Shown: positions 22,412 to 33,364 of the stretch, piece after piece
Numbering within the stretch: position 1 is the first letter of the stretch
Layout of the letters: each line of letters starts with the position of its first letter
NCBI RefSeq assembly: GCF_963966145.1
Contig: NC_091049.1
Span: 8,494,001 to 8,558,000 of the forward strand
Reading direction: 5' to 3'
Length of the DNA stretch: 64,000 nt
Source of the DNA: Tenebrio molitor
Lineage: Eukaryota; Arthropoda; Insecta; Coleoptera; Tenebrionidae
Notes under the pieces: model-generated
Database searches by the model: none
Seen by the model: only the letters and a program-made list of their open reading frames with translations
Told to the model about the DNA's origin: nothing
Position numbers and translations under genes: made by a program

Positions 22412-23385
22412 CATACACCAGATTAGATTCGAAACGGCAGACACAGTATTTGGAACTCACTCGGAACTGTTTCGGTAATATCGAAACGGTTTTATTATTC
22501 CAAATTGTAAATTTGTCTCGACGCCCTCCTCAAAATCGCAACCCCACCCTTTCGTGTGAAACTGTCTTCTGGTGAGTGCCAACTCGGCGCCAAGTTCTCG
22601 TGGTAAAATATGATAATCGCGTCCCGAGGGTTAAGTGCGCACAGGTGTGCCGGCTAGGGTGCAACATGCACGCACCGGGGTATAAAACAGGTGCGATAGG
22701 GATAATTGTGCGTAATGGAGAAGCCGGCCCGGATTTGTAATTCCGATCAAGAACGAAAGCTTTCTGTTCGAGTGGAATTTTAAAAGTTCAAGAGAGAGAA
22801 ATTCAGCCCCCGATTAGAAATTTAAATGGCGCCTTCTTTTTATTTGTCACCCCCTATTAAATTTACATTTGTCTCGAGCCCCGTTTAGATTAATCTTTCG
22901 GGGGAAATCGATACGGGAATTTTTTGCAGGTGGCATGTCGTAATATCGTCGATGATAAAGCACCCTCAATTTCCATATTTAAAAAATTTCACAACCCCTG
23001 ACCCGCTTAAAATCTGATTGGCCACACGCGACACACAATTCAATTTGAGCTGCAATTATGACGTAAAAGACACCAACTTCTGCTGCAGTCCAACGAAGAA
23101 AATTTCTTTCTTGAACCGGCGGGGTTGATGCAATCGCGCTCATCTCCAATAACGATTCACGCTGAGGTCGTTCCGTGAGACCGAAAGGAAATTGACTCAA
23201 AGCCTTTCAATACAGACTTTTCAAGCCCTCAAATGCGAAAAGTTTTACTTTTGATGGGTGAAGCTATTTAAACCTTGATTTGTTCAAGCCGATAAAGAAA
23301 CTTCACACAAACCAAATTACTGTAGTTTTGTTACTGTTACTAGTGTTACTGCTTGAGAGAATTTTGTAAGTTCTGCGCTTGACAG
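22412..23385. other. Non-coding, with a GC-richer patch
   Basis: Nothing coding is recognised. A patch at about 22540-22860 is GC-richer and contains GGGGTATAAAACAGG at 22677, which looks like a TATA box but has no supported gene downstream. Confidence 0.3.
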
Positions 23386-23815
23386 TTACGCACGAAAATA
23401 TTTTTTTCTACTGGAGTTTGGAAAACTTTAACATTGTAATACTAATTTGAGTTAGGAAAAGTGAAAAATTTCCTACTAAGGGCAGAATAGCTATAATAGC
23501 TATAATAGCTATAATAGCTAATAACGTCAATTAATTTTGAACTTTATATGTCAAAATTAGAAAAATAATATTTCAACACTAAAAGTTCAATTTTGGTCGT
23601 TTCCTGGGATACGTAACGTAAAAACTGGTATTTAATTGAGAGAAAAGCTTAAACGCCTTCACAATTTTTCATTACTAAATTGTTTCTCTGTGGTAACGAA
23701 AGCAGAACAATTTTGATTTCGCTTTTTAATTTAGAAAGAATTAATAGAATATAAAAAATATCCAAATTTTATGTATTTTCCAAACTCCAGTAGAAAAAAA
23801 TCATGTGTGCAATAC
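23386..23815. mobile_element. MITE with TTTTTTTCTACTGGAGTTTG ends
   Basis: Inverted repeats of about 40 bp: TTTTTTTCTACTGGAGTTTG near 23402 and CAAACTCCAGTAGAAAAAAA near 23781, extending outward as GTTACGCAC/GTGTGCAATAC. The interior is AT-rich and contains the (ATAATAGCT)n repeat. Confidence 0.65.
23485..23523 (+). repeat. Short tandem repeat (ATAATAGCT)4
   Basis: Four consecutive 9-bp units with a partial unit on each side, inside the MITE at 23386-23815. Confidence 0.9.
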
Positions 23816-24035
23816 GTAGGAAATCCATTTTTTTCCGTACACGGCATGTTTTTCCTCTCGACTAACGTCTCGATCAAAAATCCCATGCCTAATACGGAAA
23901 AAAATTACATTTCCTAACTTATTGCAGAAATAGCTATTGACAGCTGTGAAGTTATTAAAAAGCAATTCAAGAATCGCGCTTTGCGCTCTTAGTTCTTGCA
24001 GCAGTGTTAGATGTCACTGAACTGCGGGTGCAAAT

Positions 24036-24075
24036 AAAGTCCTTAGATATATATATATATATATCTAGGGACTTT
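24036..24075. repeat. (AT)n palindrome
   Basis: AAAGTCCTTAGATA and TATCTAGGGACTTT flank a perfect AT run, forming a 40-base near-palindrome. It is not linked to any gene. Confidence 0.7.
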
Positions 24076-24338
24076 AGGTGCAAACCCACTGAGTGCAAAC
24101 CACTGGTGCAAACATACACAAAATAAAATATATAGAACGCAAACTCCCTATTAAATTTTTGGTTCTTGAAAAATGCGCCATCTGTTGGCTTGTGGACGGT
24201 GCTTCCTTGGCCTGCTAGATTTTAGAATGTACATATTATGATTTATATTTATGAATTTTATTTTATTTATTTTCATTAATCCTCACAAACAATTTTTTTC
24301 ATTTAAAATTTTTTATTTTCAATCTTTTCTTATACATT

Positions 24339-24716
24339 TCAACCGCATTTTACAAATATTTTGTTTTTATACATTAAAGTTCTTGTGTTCTTACTAATTA
24401 AAATTAACTTTATTCCCTTAACAAAAGTATGTATGGTTAATGTTACTATTTTGTCGACTATTTCAGGTTCAATTTCAAATTTTTGTTCACATTCGAAAGA
24501 AAACTTTTTAATATCAATATCTACTCTGAAAAATTTACAGTGGTCAGCATGAAGATCGAATATAGTACTGGTAGAACAGTTGAATATCGCGTTTTTTTCA
24601 ACCCATGTCTTATAAATTTGTTTTAACATTGGAATCGGGAATAAGCATATCGGATGTAGAAATTTCTGGAATCTTTGAAAGTTTGTAATTTGTTTAATAT
24701 GTGTGATATTTACCAT
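24339..24716 (-). other. Unassigned 125-codon ORF
   Basis: An uninterrupted minus-strand ORF starts MVNITHIKQITNFQRFQKFL and contains FSFECEQKFEIEPEIVDKIV. I do not recognise it. It is long for chance in AT-rich DNA, but no splice context, promoter or conserved motif supports it. It may be decayed transposon coding sequence. Confidence 0.2.
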
Positions 24717-24994
24717 TCGGTAGGAGCAAACTAGACAAGTACAGCAGTATTTAGAAGTCTGTTAATTGGTGCCATTGTCGGATTTTTCAAAATGTAATTC
24801 ACAAACGGTGTGGTTATTATACACTTTCATTGGACTGAGCTCCATCAGATAATTATTGTCTTCAGTCCGCTTCAGCTACTCTTTAAAGCGATTCCCATAT
24901 TTCAATTGATTTGGAAATGTGTGGCACGCTGGCACGTAGTGCTAACAGACATGTAACATTTTTTGATGCTGCAGAGTTTGGCACAGAACAGTTA

Positions 24995-25029
24995 AGGTCA
25001 GGTCAGGTCAGGTCGGGTCAGGTCAGGTG
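24995..25029 (+). repeat. Interstitial telomeric TCAGG array, 5' side
   Basis: Seven AGGTC units with one TCGGG variant. TCAGG is the telomere repeat of most beetles. The array abuts the 5'-truncated end of the R1-clade retrotransposon. Its variant-containing stretch AGGTCGGGTCAGGTC reappears after the poly(A) tail at 29483, so the element most likely inserted into this array and duplicated about 15 bp. Confidence 0.85.
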
Positions 25030-25030
25030 G

Positions 25031-26426
25031 TTGGCGGGATTGTGCCAGAGATGTCGGGAGTGCATCGAGAAAGAGGTGCAGTCTGAGGAAATTCCAAGGG
25101 TCAACTCCTTTCAGAAATTTGAGGAGCTGGCTAAGAAGGAGTGGCCTGAAGCTCTCTTCTGTAGGGTAAAGCGGGTAATCGGAAATCCGCTGCAGTCAGC
25201 AAAGCAGTCCGATTTTGCTCCGACCGTACCAGAAGATGATCGGAAAATGGAGAGAGGCATCGCCCGCCTGTTTGCTGACAGGTTTCCTGAACTTCGGGAA
25301 CTTGAACAAGATGAGAACGATTGGGAGACCCACCGGGTCCCACACATAATTCAGAGCACAGCGGTGCCGAGAAAGGCGGGAGGAAACCTGATAAAAGAAC
25401 GGTACATCTTCCAACAAGTCCTTGAAAACAAGGAGGGGGAAACTGCCAGTGAAAAGGCCTACAGGCATCTACGGGCACTGGTCAGAGAAGCGGAACGCCT
25501 TGGAAGAGGACAGCTGGCAGTGGTCCGCTTGGAAGGCACAAATGAGCTTCTCCAACAAAAGATGTTGGAGTGTCTGACCGCGCATAGCGGCTTGCAAATT
25601 GAATTGTGCGTGCCGTCGTACGCCTCAAGACTGGGTGGAAAAGAGGCTCCCTCTACGGCAGGAACTACGAAAGAGGGTAAACAGTGGCGATACCCACGGC
25701 CGCGGCGACCTAGAACGGAAACTCTGGTGGTCAAAGCAAAGGAAAACAATGCAGACATCGAGGAAGTCATCAGACAGATGAAGTCTAAGGTGGACATCGC
25801 CAAGGTGGACGTCCAGGTGAAATCATTGGTCGGAGGGCGAAATGGGAAAATTGCAATAAAACTGGCACCCGCAAGGGGCACGGCTGCTCCAAAGCTGAGG
25901 AAAGCAATTTTGGAGGCGATGGGGAACACTGTCAACGCGGAAGTTGTGTCAAACAGGAAGCTGACAGTGCGAGACCTAGATCAAACGATCACCGAACAGG
26001 AGATAAGGGAGGCAGTTAATGCGGCGGTTGGGAGCCCGGATCGCAGCACAGAGGCAATTCAGGTCAGCGGCCTGAAGAAGCCACAAGGGGGGATGGCGGG
26101 CATGGCGACCCTGCACCTCTCGGACACGGATGCAGACAAACTCTTAGAAAGAGGAAAGGTCCGCACTGGATGGAACCAATGTCGCGTGCAGGAAATCGTG
26201 GGACCGGTGAAGTGTTTTCACTGCTTGCAGTTTGGACACATCGCAAGCAGGTGCGCAGCAGAGCGAAAACTCGCCGCCGGAACCTGTTTCCGCTGCGGAA
26301 AGGAGGGCCATCTGTTACGTCTGTAAGGTCTACGGGCACCGAGGAGACCGGGCAACTTGTCCCGAATACAGGAAGGCGATTGAGGCAACGAGCGAGAGCA
26401 GGAGACCTCGTAAAGCTTCAGCATGA
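25031..26426 (+). pseudogene. R1-clade ORF1 (gag-like nucleic-acid-binding protein), truncated and frameshifted
   Basis: ORF1p of R1-clade elements binds the element RNA and, in TRAS/SART types, helps target telomeres. The reading enters from the TCAGG array without a start of its own, so the N-terminus is lost. It is open for about 430 codons to CFHCLQFGHIASRC (first zinc knuckle) and CFRCGKEGH (start of the second), then stops at 26326. The next frame carries CYVCKVYGHRGDRATC and ends with TGA at 26424-26426. A small deletion around 26310 has therefore shifted the frame and removed part of the second knuckle. The terminal TGA overlaps the ATG of ORF2 (ATGA), the usual stop-start coupling in this clade. 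Confidence 0.85.
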
Positions 26427-29294
26427 GGTTTCTGCAGTTAAATGCTAATAGGAGCCGAGCCGTCCACTGGCTCGTCGACCAACTGGCGAGAGAGCGAGAC
26501 ACCTCGGTACTACTAATGAGCGAGCCCAACATCAGGCAAGCAAGGACCCCGGGATGGGGTACTCCAATGAGGAAATGGGGGAAGGGCAGAGGCTTTGTTT
26601 GGGCCCAAGTGACATCCTGCACCGTTTTCAGCTGTTACATCTCCCCCAACATCACCACAGGGGAGTGCGAGAGGCACCTGGACGACCTTGCAAGCTGCGT
26701 GCGGACGGAAGGAGGACCGGTGATGGTAGCCGGGGATTTCAACGCCAAGGCTTTCATGTGGGGTTCTGCGGTGGAAGACGCCAAGGGGCGCATGCTGGCG
26801 GACTGGGCCGCAGCGATGAACCTGGTCGCCATGAACCGAGGAGAGCCCACGTTCAAGAGGGGAGGAAGCAGGTCGGTTCTAGACGTTACATTTTGTTCGC
26901 CCGACATCGCCAGGCGCATACAGGGATGGCACGTGATGGAAGCCGGGATGACTACCAGCGACCACCTGCCCATCGAATTCACGATCAGGGCTTCCCACAG
27001 TTTACCGGAGGTCGGACGTCCAGCGCGTGGATGGAGATGGACCGACAGCAAAAAGGACGAGCTGGCCGCGCTGTTGAGGAGGGAACTCGAACATCTCAGC
27101 TCTCCTTCCGTGGCTGATTTGCAGCACCGGATAGAGGAGCTGTGTGACAGGGTCCTCCCAAAAAGGGGATCCCTTCGAAGCACCACGAGGGCTGTCTTTT
27201 GGTGGACCGGCGAGGTGGCCTCCAGCTAAAGGAACTACCTGAGAGGGAGAAGACAGTTGGCAAGGGCCCGAAGAAGCGCAACGCTGCGCCAGCGAGAGGA
27301 CATCATCCGGGAACTGGAGCGAAACTGTGCCCAAGCAAAAACGCGAGTGAAACAGGAAATTCGGGCTGCGAAGGCAAGGGCATGGGACCGGCTGCGGGAA
27401 ACCACTGAGAACAATCCTTGGGGCAAAGGGTACAAAATCGCGACGGGGAAACTCGGGAGAAGAACACCTCTCAGCCTAGAGGAACGGAGGGAGGCGGTCG
27501 CGAGGCTCTTTCCTACCAGACCACTGGTGGAGTGGACGACGCCCGAGGGAGGGGACTTGGAACTGTTCACGGCCGACGAACTGCGGACGGCGGCGGCAAA
27601 ATTAAGACCGGGAAAAGCGCCGGGTCCTGATGGTATCCCGCCGGAGGTGATCCGACTGATGGTGGAGGTCGCTCCTGAAATTGTTCTTACCACAATGAAT
27701 GGGCTCTTCGCGTCGGCACGATTCCCGGAAACGTGGAAGAAGGCAAAGCTGGTTTTAATCCCGAAGGCGGGATCTGGAGACAGGACCAAGCTGAGACCCA
27801 TCTGCCTACCTGACTGCTTGGGCAAGCTCTACGAGCACCTCATTAAAACGAGGTTGCTCGAGGAATTGGAAAAACGGGGCGGTCTGTCGGACTGGCAGTT
27901 CGGCTTCCGGGAGGGCAGGTCCACAATCCACGCGACCAGAGAGGTTTTAAAGTTCGCGCAGATGGCGAACAGCGGTTCCTGGGGAAGGAAGGACTACTGC
28001 GCCCTAACCACGGTTGACGTGGCCAACGCCTCTAACTCGGCATCGTGGGAGGGAATCGTGTTCGCACTGCGTCAGAAAAACATGCCACCGTGGACGATCG
28101 CCATAGTACAAGATTACTTCCGCGATCGGATTGTGGAGGATGGGGATTTGCAAATAAGAGTCTCCTGCGAGGTTCCACAGGGATCGGTCCTCGGTCCGAC
28201 CCTGTGCAACCTCCTGTACGACGGTGTTTTGCGCATCGAGATGCCCCTTGTGACGAGGCTAATAGCCTTCGCTGACGATCTTCCCATCCTCACCATGGGA
28301 AGGACGGAAGAGGACCTCGTCCGCACGACGGAAGGCGCCCTGAATAACGTGGCGAAATGGATGGGAGAAAATTCTCTGCGACTGGAGCCTTCGAAAACCG
28401 AGGCCGTGCTCCTGATCGGGAGAAGAAGGCCAGGCCCCATCAGTTTTCGACTGGGGAATGGAACAGTTCAGCCACAGAGCGACCTGAAGTACCTGGGAGT
28501 CGTGCTGGATCAGCAGATGACCTTCTCCAAACACGTATTGCAAGCGGCCGCGAAAGCGGAGAAAACTGCGGCGATGTTGGCAAGGCTGATGCCCAACTTG
28601 GGAGGACCCTCTTCTGCCCGAAGACTCCTACTGACAACGGTCACCACCTCGGTCCTGTTGTATGGAGCCGAGATATAGGCGGACGACCCCATGTATGCGA
28701 AGGATGTCCGAGTCCTGATAGGAGTGCAAAGGAGGGCGCTCATCAGGGTGATTGCCGCCTATAGGACCATCTCGGCGGAGGCGGCGCAAGTAATCGGAGA
28801 GAGCCCTCCTTTGGAAAGGAAAGGAGACAGGGCTAACCAGGGCGGAGGCAAGGAGAAAGACTGAAAGAGAATGGCAGAGGAGATGGACCACCGGGGAAAA
28901 GGCGGCGTGGACGAGGGAATTGATTCCGGAGATCCAGAAGTGGACAGGGCGGGAGCATGGAAACGTCGACTTCCACTTGACCCAGGTGCTTTCGGGCCAC
29001 GGCTGTTTTTCCTCCTACCTCAAGAGGATCGGCAAGAGTGTCACCGACAAATGTTGGTACTGCGACGAGCGGGATGACGCCGAACACACCCTGTTTCGTT
29101 GTCCACAATGGGACGGCAACAGACTGCTGGCAATGAGGAGGACAGCCGAGTGGCCCGAAAAAGAAAACCTCATCGATGTTATGGTAAAGTCCAAAGAGGG
29201 CTGGGAAGCCATTGCGGAGATGGTAAGGCACATTATCAAACAAAAGGAAGCCGACGAGAGGAGGCGCGAGGCCGGACTCAGTCTGGATGAGTAG
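26423..29294 (+). pseudogene. R1-clade ORF2 (endonuclease / reverse transcriptase), interrupted
   Basis: Starts MRFLQLNANRSRAVHWLV with the APE endonuclease (MSEPN, VAGDFNAKAFMWGS, VLDVTF, TTSDHLPIEF). The reverse transcriptase follows (LRPGKAPGPDGIPPE, RPICLPDCLGKLYEH, QFGFREGRSTIHA, VPQGSVLGPTLCNLLY, FADDL), then HLTQVLSGHGCFSSYL and the C-terminal finger CWYCDERDDAEHTLFRC. In-frame stops occur at 27227 (TAA) and 28676 (TAG, probably from a Trp codon in GAEIWADD). A frameshift near 28830 precedes the C-terminal part. The catalytic DV..A.NS motif reads DVANASNS, where Phe is usual at the Ser after Ala. It could not make a full ORF2 protein. Confidence 0.9.
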
Positions 29295-29483
29295 AAAAAA
29301 CCGCCATCCCGAGGTTATGCCTGATGGGCTAAAAACCGGGGTGGGCCGACGGTCACCGAGGAGGGGTTTTTAGTGGGTAGACTCGCCCCGACCACCATGG
29401 CGAGGAGTCCCACACTCCCCAGGGCAACTTGGTGTCCTGGGGGTTGTACGTAATGTATTTTCCCCTCCTCCCGAAAAAAAAAA

Positions 29484-29497
29484 GGTCGGGTCAGGTC
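29484..29497 (+). repeat. Telomeric TCAGG units, 3' side
   Basis: GGTCGGGTCAGGTC directly follows the poly(A) tail of the R1-clade element and repeats the variant unit order of the 5' array. Beyond it the sequence is ordinary AT-rich DNA. Confidence 0.85.
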
Positions 29498-30059
29498 TTT
29501 ATGGTAAATTCACATTTAATTGAAGTCAACTGACAATTAAATTTTATCGACATTTATCGTTTTTGTTACTTTGGTACTTTGGCAACATGGATTTTTGGCA
29601 ACAACAACTTCAGCGTCCTCTTCCGGCCTGTGGACGGTGCGCACAAGCCAAGGCGCAAACCAAGGACACAATTAATGCACCCACCACGACCTAGTCTATT
29701 AGAGACTACATTAAAAAGCACAGGGGAGGTTCAGGGCGCCAACAGAATAGATTTGGTAACTTACTAAAATTTTCAGTGATATTCTGTTGGTACATGGTAC
29801 TGGTACAGCCATGCTTTTTAAAATTTTTGCCATTACGCCATTATGCTGTTTTGCTACTTGACAAGAGTTCACACTCGTGTAAAGTGTTCGCAATTTATAG
29901 CTAAAAACGATTTCTGGACCGCTAATTTGATATTCGCTGTCTCATAGCCATCAATCTGCTTGTTGCAGATTTATTTCTTTATTTATGTATTAATTTTTAT
30001 ACGTTTTATTATCTTTATTACAAGTGCTTACAGTTAGGTATTGCTTGAAGACAAAAGAA
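29498..30059. other. Non-coding
   Basis: No gene or repeat end recognised between the retrotransposon and the zinc-finger ORF. Confidence 0.4.
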
Positions 30060-30281
30060 ATGGATCATTTTCCAGAAGGAGCTTCGGGGACGTGCCCCCT
30101 TTGTTCTAAAAGTTTTGCCAGCACCAAATTGAAGAACAGGCATATTAAGAGAGTACATCACACATTTGTGGAGACGCAGGAAAATTTAAGGAAACATCTT
30201 GTAGTGACCCAGTTTAAAAATTTAAATTTTAATTCCCGGTACCGCCACGAGAGCGCGCCAAATGTGAAGGTACTAATATAG
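30060..30281 (+). CDS. Short ORF with one C2H2 zinc finger (fragment)
   Basis: Starts MDHFPEGASGTCPLCSKSFA; CPLC and HIKRVHH form one C2H2 finger (CX2CX12HX4H). After this the ORF has no further motif and ends about 40 codons later. A single finger followed by unstructured sequence suggests a gene or transposon fragment. The next element begins only 120 bp downstream. Confidence 0.4.
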   Translation: MDHFPEGASGTCPLCSKSFASTKLKNRHIKRVHHTFVETQENLRKHLVVTQFKNLNFNSRYRHESAPNVKVLI

Positions 30282-30399
30282 TACCTTAAGGTACTAGCGG
30301 CTAGATTAGGAACTAAGGGATGGGGTTGGCGACACAGACCATCAACAGAATTAAGACTTTCAAAACCCGTATAAAACATGGGAGACACTGACAACACTA

Positions 30400-31536
30400 G
30401 CGCTGCTCTAGCGTTAGGCCAAACTAAATTACCGAATTTACTCGTTAATCCGATCGGGAATTTCCGTTTAAAAAGAAGATTGATTTGAATATTAATTAAT
30501 AATGTCATCAGTAATTTTGAATTTTCTAATTTCTGTCAAGGTTTAGTCAATAAATTTTATAAATTGTTCTACAAAATAAATTACTCCAAACCAGTCTCTT
30601 GAGATAATTTTTCGTTATCTCTTTATTTGGTAAGTTATCTTTTTCTTTTTGAAAAAGTACGAAATATGGTTTTTCAGATCGCAATTTTTATTTTATTTAT
30701 TTGGATATGGGAAAAATTAAACATAAATGCTTTGTAAACAACAAGATCGGCGATAAAAAATAAACATTTTAAATATCTAAAATTAGAAGAACAAAGGAAA
30801 CGATGGATAGAAGCTTTAGGTAAATGTTGCACCACCCTTCAAAACAGATAATGCCTTTATTTGCGAGAAACATTTTAGCAACAATTTCTTTACTCAAAAA
30901 ACAAAACTCCATAAATACGCCCTGCCGTCGATTTTTCTTCGTGAAGACAAACAAACTTCAATAAATAATGTTAGACCAGCTGAACAAATTGAAAATTCTA
31001 GGATTACTGAAAATCCCACTGTAGAGAATCTAATCCTTCCTGTTATGCCCAAGGCCCAAAATAGACACCCAACAAAATCTTCTAGTGTGTTGCAAGTACT
31101 TGAATGCAAGAAAGTTAGTAGTCGTACTTCAAAAGGTAGAAACATTTATTATATGGACCGATATCAGCGAAAAACAATTTCAAAATTAAAAAATCTTTTG
31201 CACGATTCTAAAATTATCTCCAGAAATTTTAGAAGTTAACGCAAGATCAAATTATTGAACTAGATCTACCCTTCAATTCAGTTTCACTCGCCTTAAACTA
31301 GCCCACTCATGCCCAAAAAATCCCAATTTATACACAAACTCGTTTAATGAACTACTAATTTGTTGTATATGTTAGAATTTGTATTAAAATGTTTAATACT
31401 TATTTAGTCGTTTCTATTTTTTTTTAATAAGTATCAATTTAAATCAAATTGAAAAAAAAAAATAGGCAACTAGGTATACAGAAAGTCAGATATGCAACTT
31501 GTTATACATTAGTTTGGCCTAACGCTCGGGCAGCGC
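30400..31536 (+). mobile_element. P-element-like (THAP) transposon remnant
   Basis: Inverted ends are GCGCTGCTCTAGCGTTAGGC, continuing CAAACTAA, and the matching AGTTTGGCCTAACGCTCGGG, continuing CAGCGC. Inside, frames between 30715 and 30945 read HKCFVNNKIGDKK, FKYLKLEEQRKRWIEALG, FICEKHFSNN and LHKYALPSIFL in order. This is the zinc-binding THAP domain of P-type transposases (C...C...C-x2-H, then LP/IF). Frame breaks and stops separate the pieces, and the catalytic region is gone. At 1.1 kb it is far shorter than an autonomous P element. Confidence 0.6.
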
Positions 31537-32177
31537 CACTTGAGCGCGTCCCCGAAAATGTAATCCCACTTGACAGTCTTACTATAGTTTAATTGTCTGT
31601 GGTTGGCGACGCTGTTGAAAAGCGGAAATATAGCGGGGGTAAAAACGGGCTCGCGCGGGCGGTTGAAGGGGGTAGGTCACTTTTGTTTAGTTTTTCGAAA
31701 CGAACACACCTTGCGAAAAAGCGATCCAATATTCCAAAAAGCTGTAAGTTAAATCTGAACCAATTACACTACCGTTCCGAGTAGATATTTTGTGTCCCCG
31801 TGAGGAATTCGACGTTTTTAATTCACCTGGGTAATTTATCCCACTTTCGTTGCCTTTTTTTTGTGTTTTGTTTTTGGGACCAGGACCACGTGGTAAGGGT
31901 ATGTTGTAGATTTCATTTGTTGCATGCTGTTTCTTTAAGAAGCGTCCATTTGTTAATTTTTAAGCGTTATCCCTAAGTTTCTCCCGGGAGGTTTATTTTT
32001 GGCAATCTGTTAATTTCGAAAATGAGTAGCCGTCGTCCGGACCGCGTGCATCCAATTTTGTTTTTCTTTCACTAACATTTTCTAACGGCACTCGACCCGC
32101 CATATTTTTGTTTAGTATTGCCAGCGAGTATTGTATTCCTTTTTTAAAGCGTTTTTATTTTATCGTTATTCAACTTC
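31537..32177. other. Non-coding
   Basis: No gene recognised; weak ORFs only. Confidence 0.4.
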
Positions 32178-32340
32178 GCGTTTTGTTCTCTTTTATTTTC
32201 TCATTGTTTAATGTTGCGTTTTGTTTTGCTTATGTTATCCTTGTTTAATGTTGCGTTTTGTTTTTCTTATTTTATCATTGTTTAATGTTGCGCTTTGTTT
32301 TGCTGGATTTTCTCATCGTTTAATGTTACGCTTTGTTCGA
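32178..32340 (+). repeat. Minisatellite, 37-38 bp unit, about 4.3 copies
   Basis: Units start GCGTTTTGTT (or GCGCTTTGTT) and end TTGTTTAATGTT (or ATCGTTTAATGTT), with variable middles of TTTCTTATTTTATC type. Four full units and a partial fifth follow one another. Confidence 0.85.
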
Positions 32341-32892
32341 TTGAATTAAACTCGGGTTTTTTCTTTGTGTTGTTGCTAGTTGCTAGATTTCGGAAAAGTT
32401 AAAGTAAAATGTTGTAAGTGCGCCGCCATGGGAGCTAGGTGACAATCAGGAAGTCGTGGGGTTGTTTAGTAAATTTCTGTGGAAGCTACGGTTATTTAGA
32501 GCCGTTAGCGGGGGCGGACCTTAGTCTTTGCGGGAGCGGCGTCGGGATGTTTTCGTGAAGCTTCCGTCGACGGTTATAGAGACTTCGGGGTTTTGTCCGG
32601 AAACGGTTGGTTGGGGACGGCGGACCTAGGTCTTTGCGGATGCGGTCTAGGAATGCTAATCGTACGACCCCGAAACGCTCTGTCACTCTTGCTTGGTCGG
32701 TGAAATAGTCTGACGTTCATTAATACCCCGAATATTTATAAACGTCGCTTGATTTCAAGATGATTCAGATTATTCTTCTGAGTCCCCTCGCGGCCGAAAG
32801 TTTGTTACCTCCAGCTCTAAGCTCCCGTCAGCGTACCTCGACCGCGTAGTTCCAAATTAAACATTGTTTTGTCATTAATCGAATTGTAAAAT

Positions 32893-33087
32893 ATGAGTAA
32901 TACTTGGGATACGGTTTTTGAAGAGGGTTTTTCATCCGTCCCTGTCTGTAATAACTGCACCATAATTTGTTTACTTGTTTTGCAAGCTTTAACTGTCATT
33001 TGTCTGTCATGTGCCCGTTTTTCTGTTATTTTAAATATTGTTGCATCCATCTTGTTGTTTATCTTTGTGAGGTACTCAACTAGTTAA
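32893..33087 (+). CDS. Possible small membrane peptide (64 residues)
   Basis: Starts MSNTWDTVFEEGFSSVPVCN and has a long hydrophobic stretch (TIICLLVLQALTVICLSCAR, then FSVILNIVASILLFIFV) that could form two membrane segments. AATAAA occurs about 80 bases after the stop (33168-33173). There is no homology I recognise. T-rich DNA easily encodes hydrophobic peptides, so this may be chance. Confidence 0.25.
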   Translation: MSNTWDTVFEEGFSSVPVCNNCTIICLLVLQALTVICLSCARFSVILNIVASILLFIFVRYSTS

Positions 33088-33364
33088 TTTCTTGTATTTC
33101 GTTAAACTTAATTTCTGTCCTTTGTATTCGTTTCAATTTCTTTTTCATCAAAGTTATTACAGGCATTTTTAATAAAAGGTATTTTGCGTCCCTCACATGT
33201 GTGTTTTATTTGCGGCACTCTTCCAACTGGAACCCTCATCGTTTGCATTCCGAACCTTTTTCCGCCAAAAGAAAATCACAACGTAGGGCTCCTCCGATTC
33301 GATGACGATCACGACCACATTTGTTAGCGTTTTGCGCAGGTTCAAATATTTGACGGAAAAAGTA

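Larger units (their letters stand above)
25030..29483 (+). mobile_element. R1-clade (TRAS/SART-like) non-LTR retrotransposon, 5'-truncated, in TCAGG repeats
   Basis: Contains a gag-like ORF1 with zinc knuckles, then ORF2 with an APE-type endonuclease, reverse transcriptase and C-terminal CCHC finger. A 3' UTR (29295-29473) follows, containing GGGTTTTTAGTGGGTAGACT and GAGTCCCACACTCCCC, and a 10-A tail. It is flanked on both sides by TCAGG units. Telomere-specific R1-clade elements inserting in TCAGG are known from Tribolium. The copy is defective, with a truncated ORF1 start, a frameshift and two stop codons in ORF2. GC content is much higher than that of the surrounding DNA. Confidence 0.9.

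Noticed and set aside
24036..24075. Hairpin at the AT run as a terminator or a CGAG-type palindrome
   Set aside because: The centre is a plain AT microsatellite, with no core motif and no adjacent gene.
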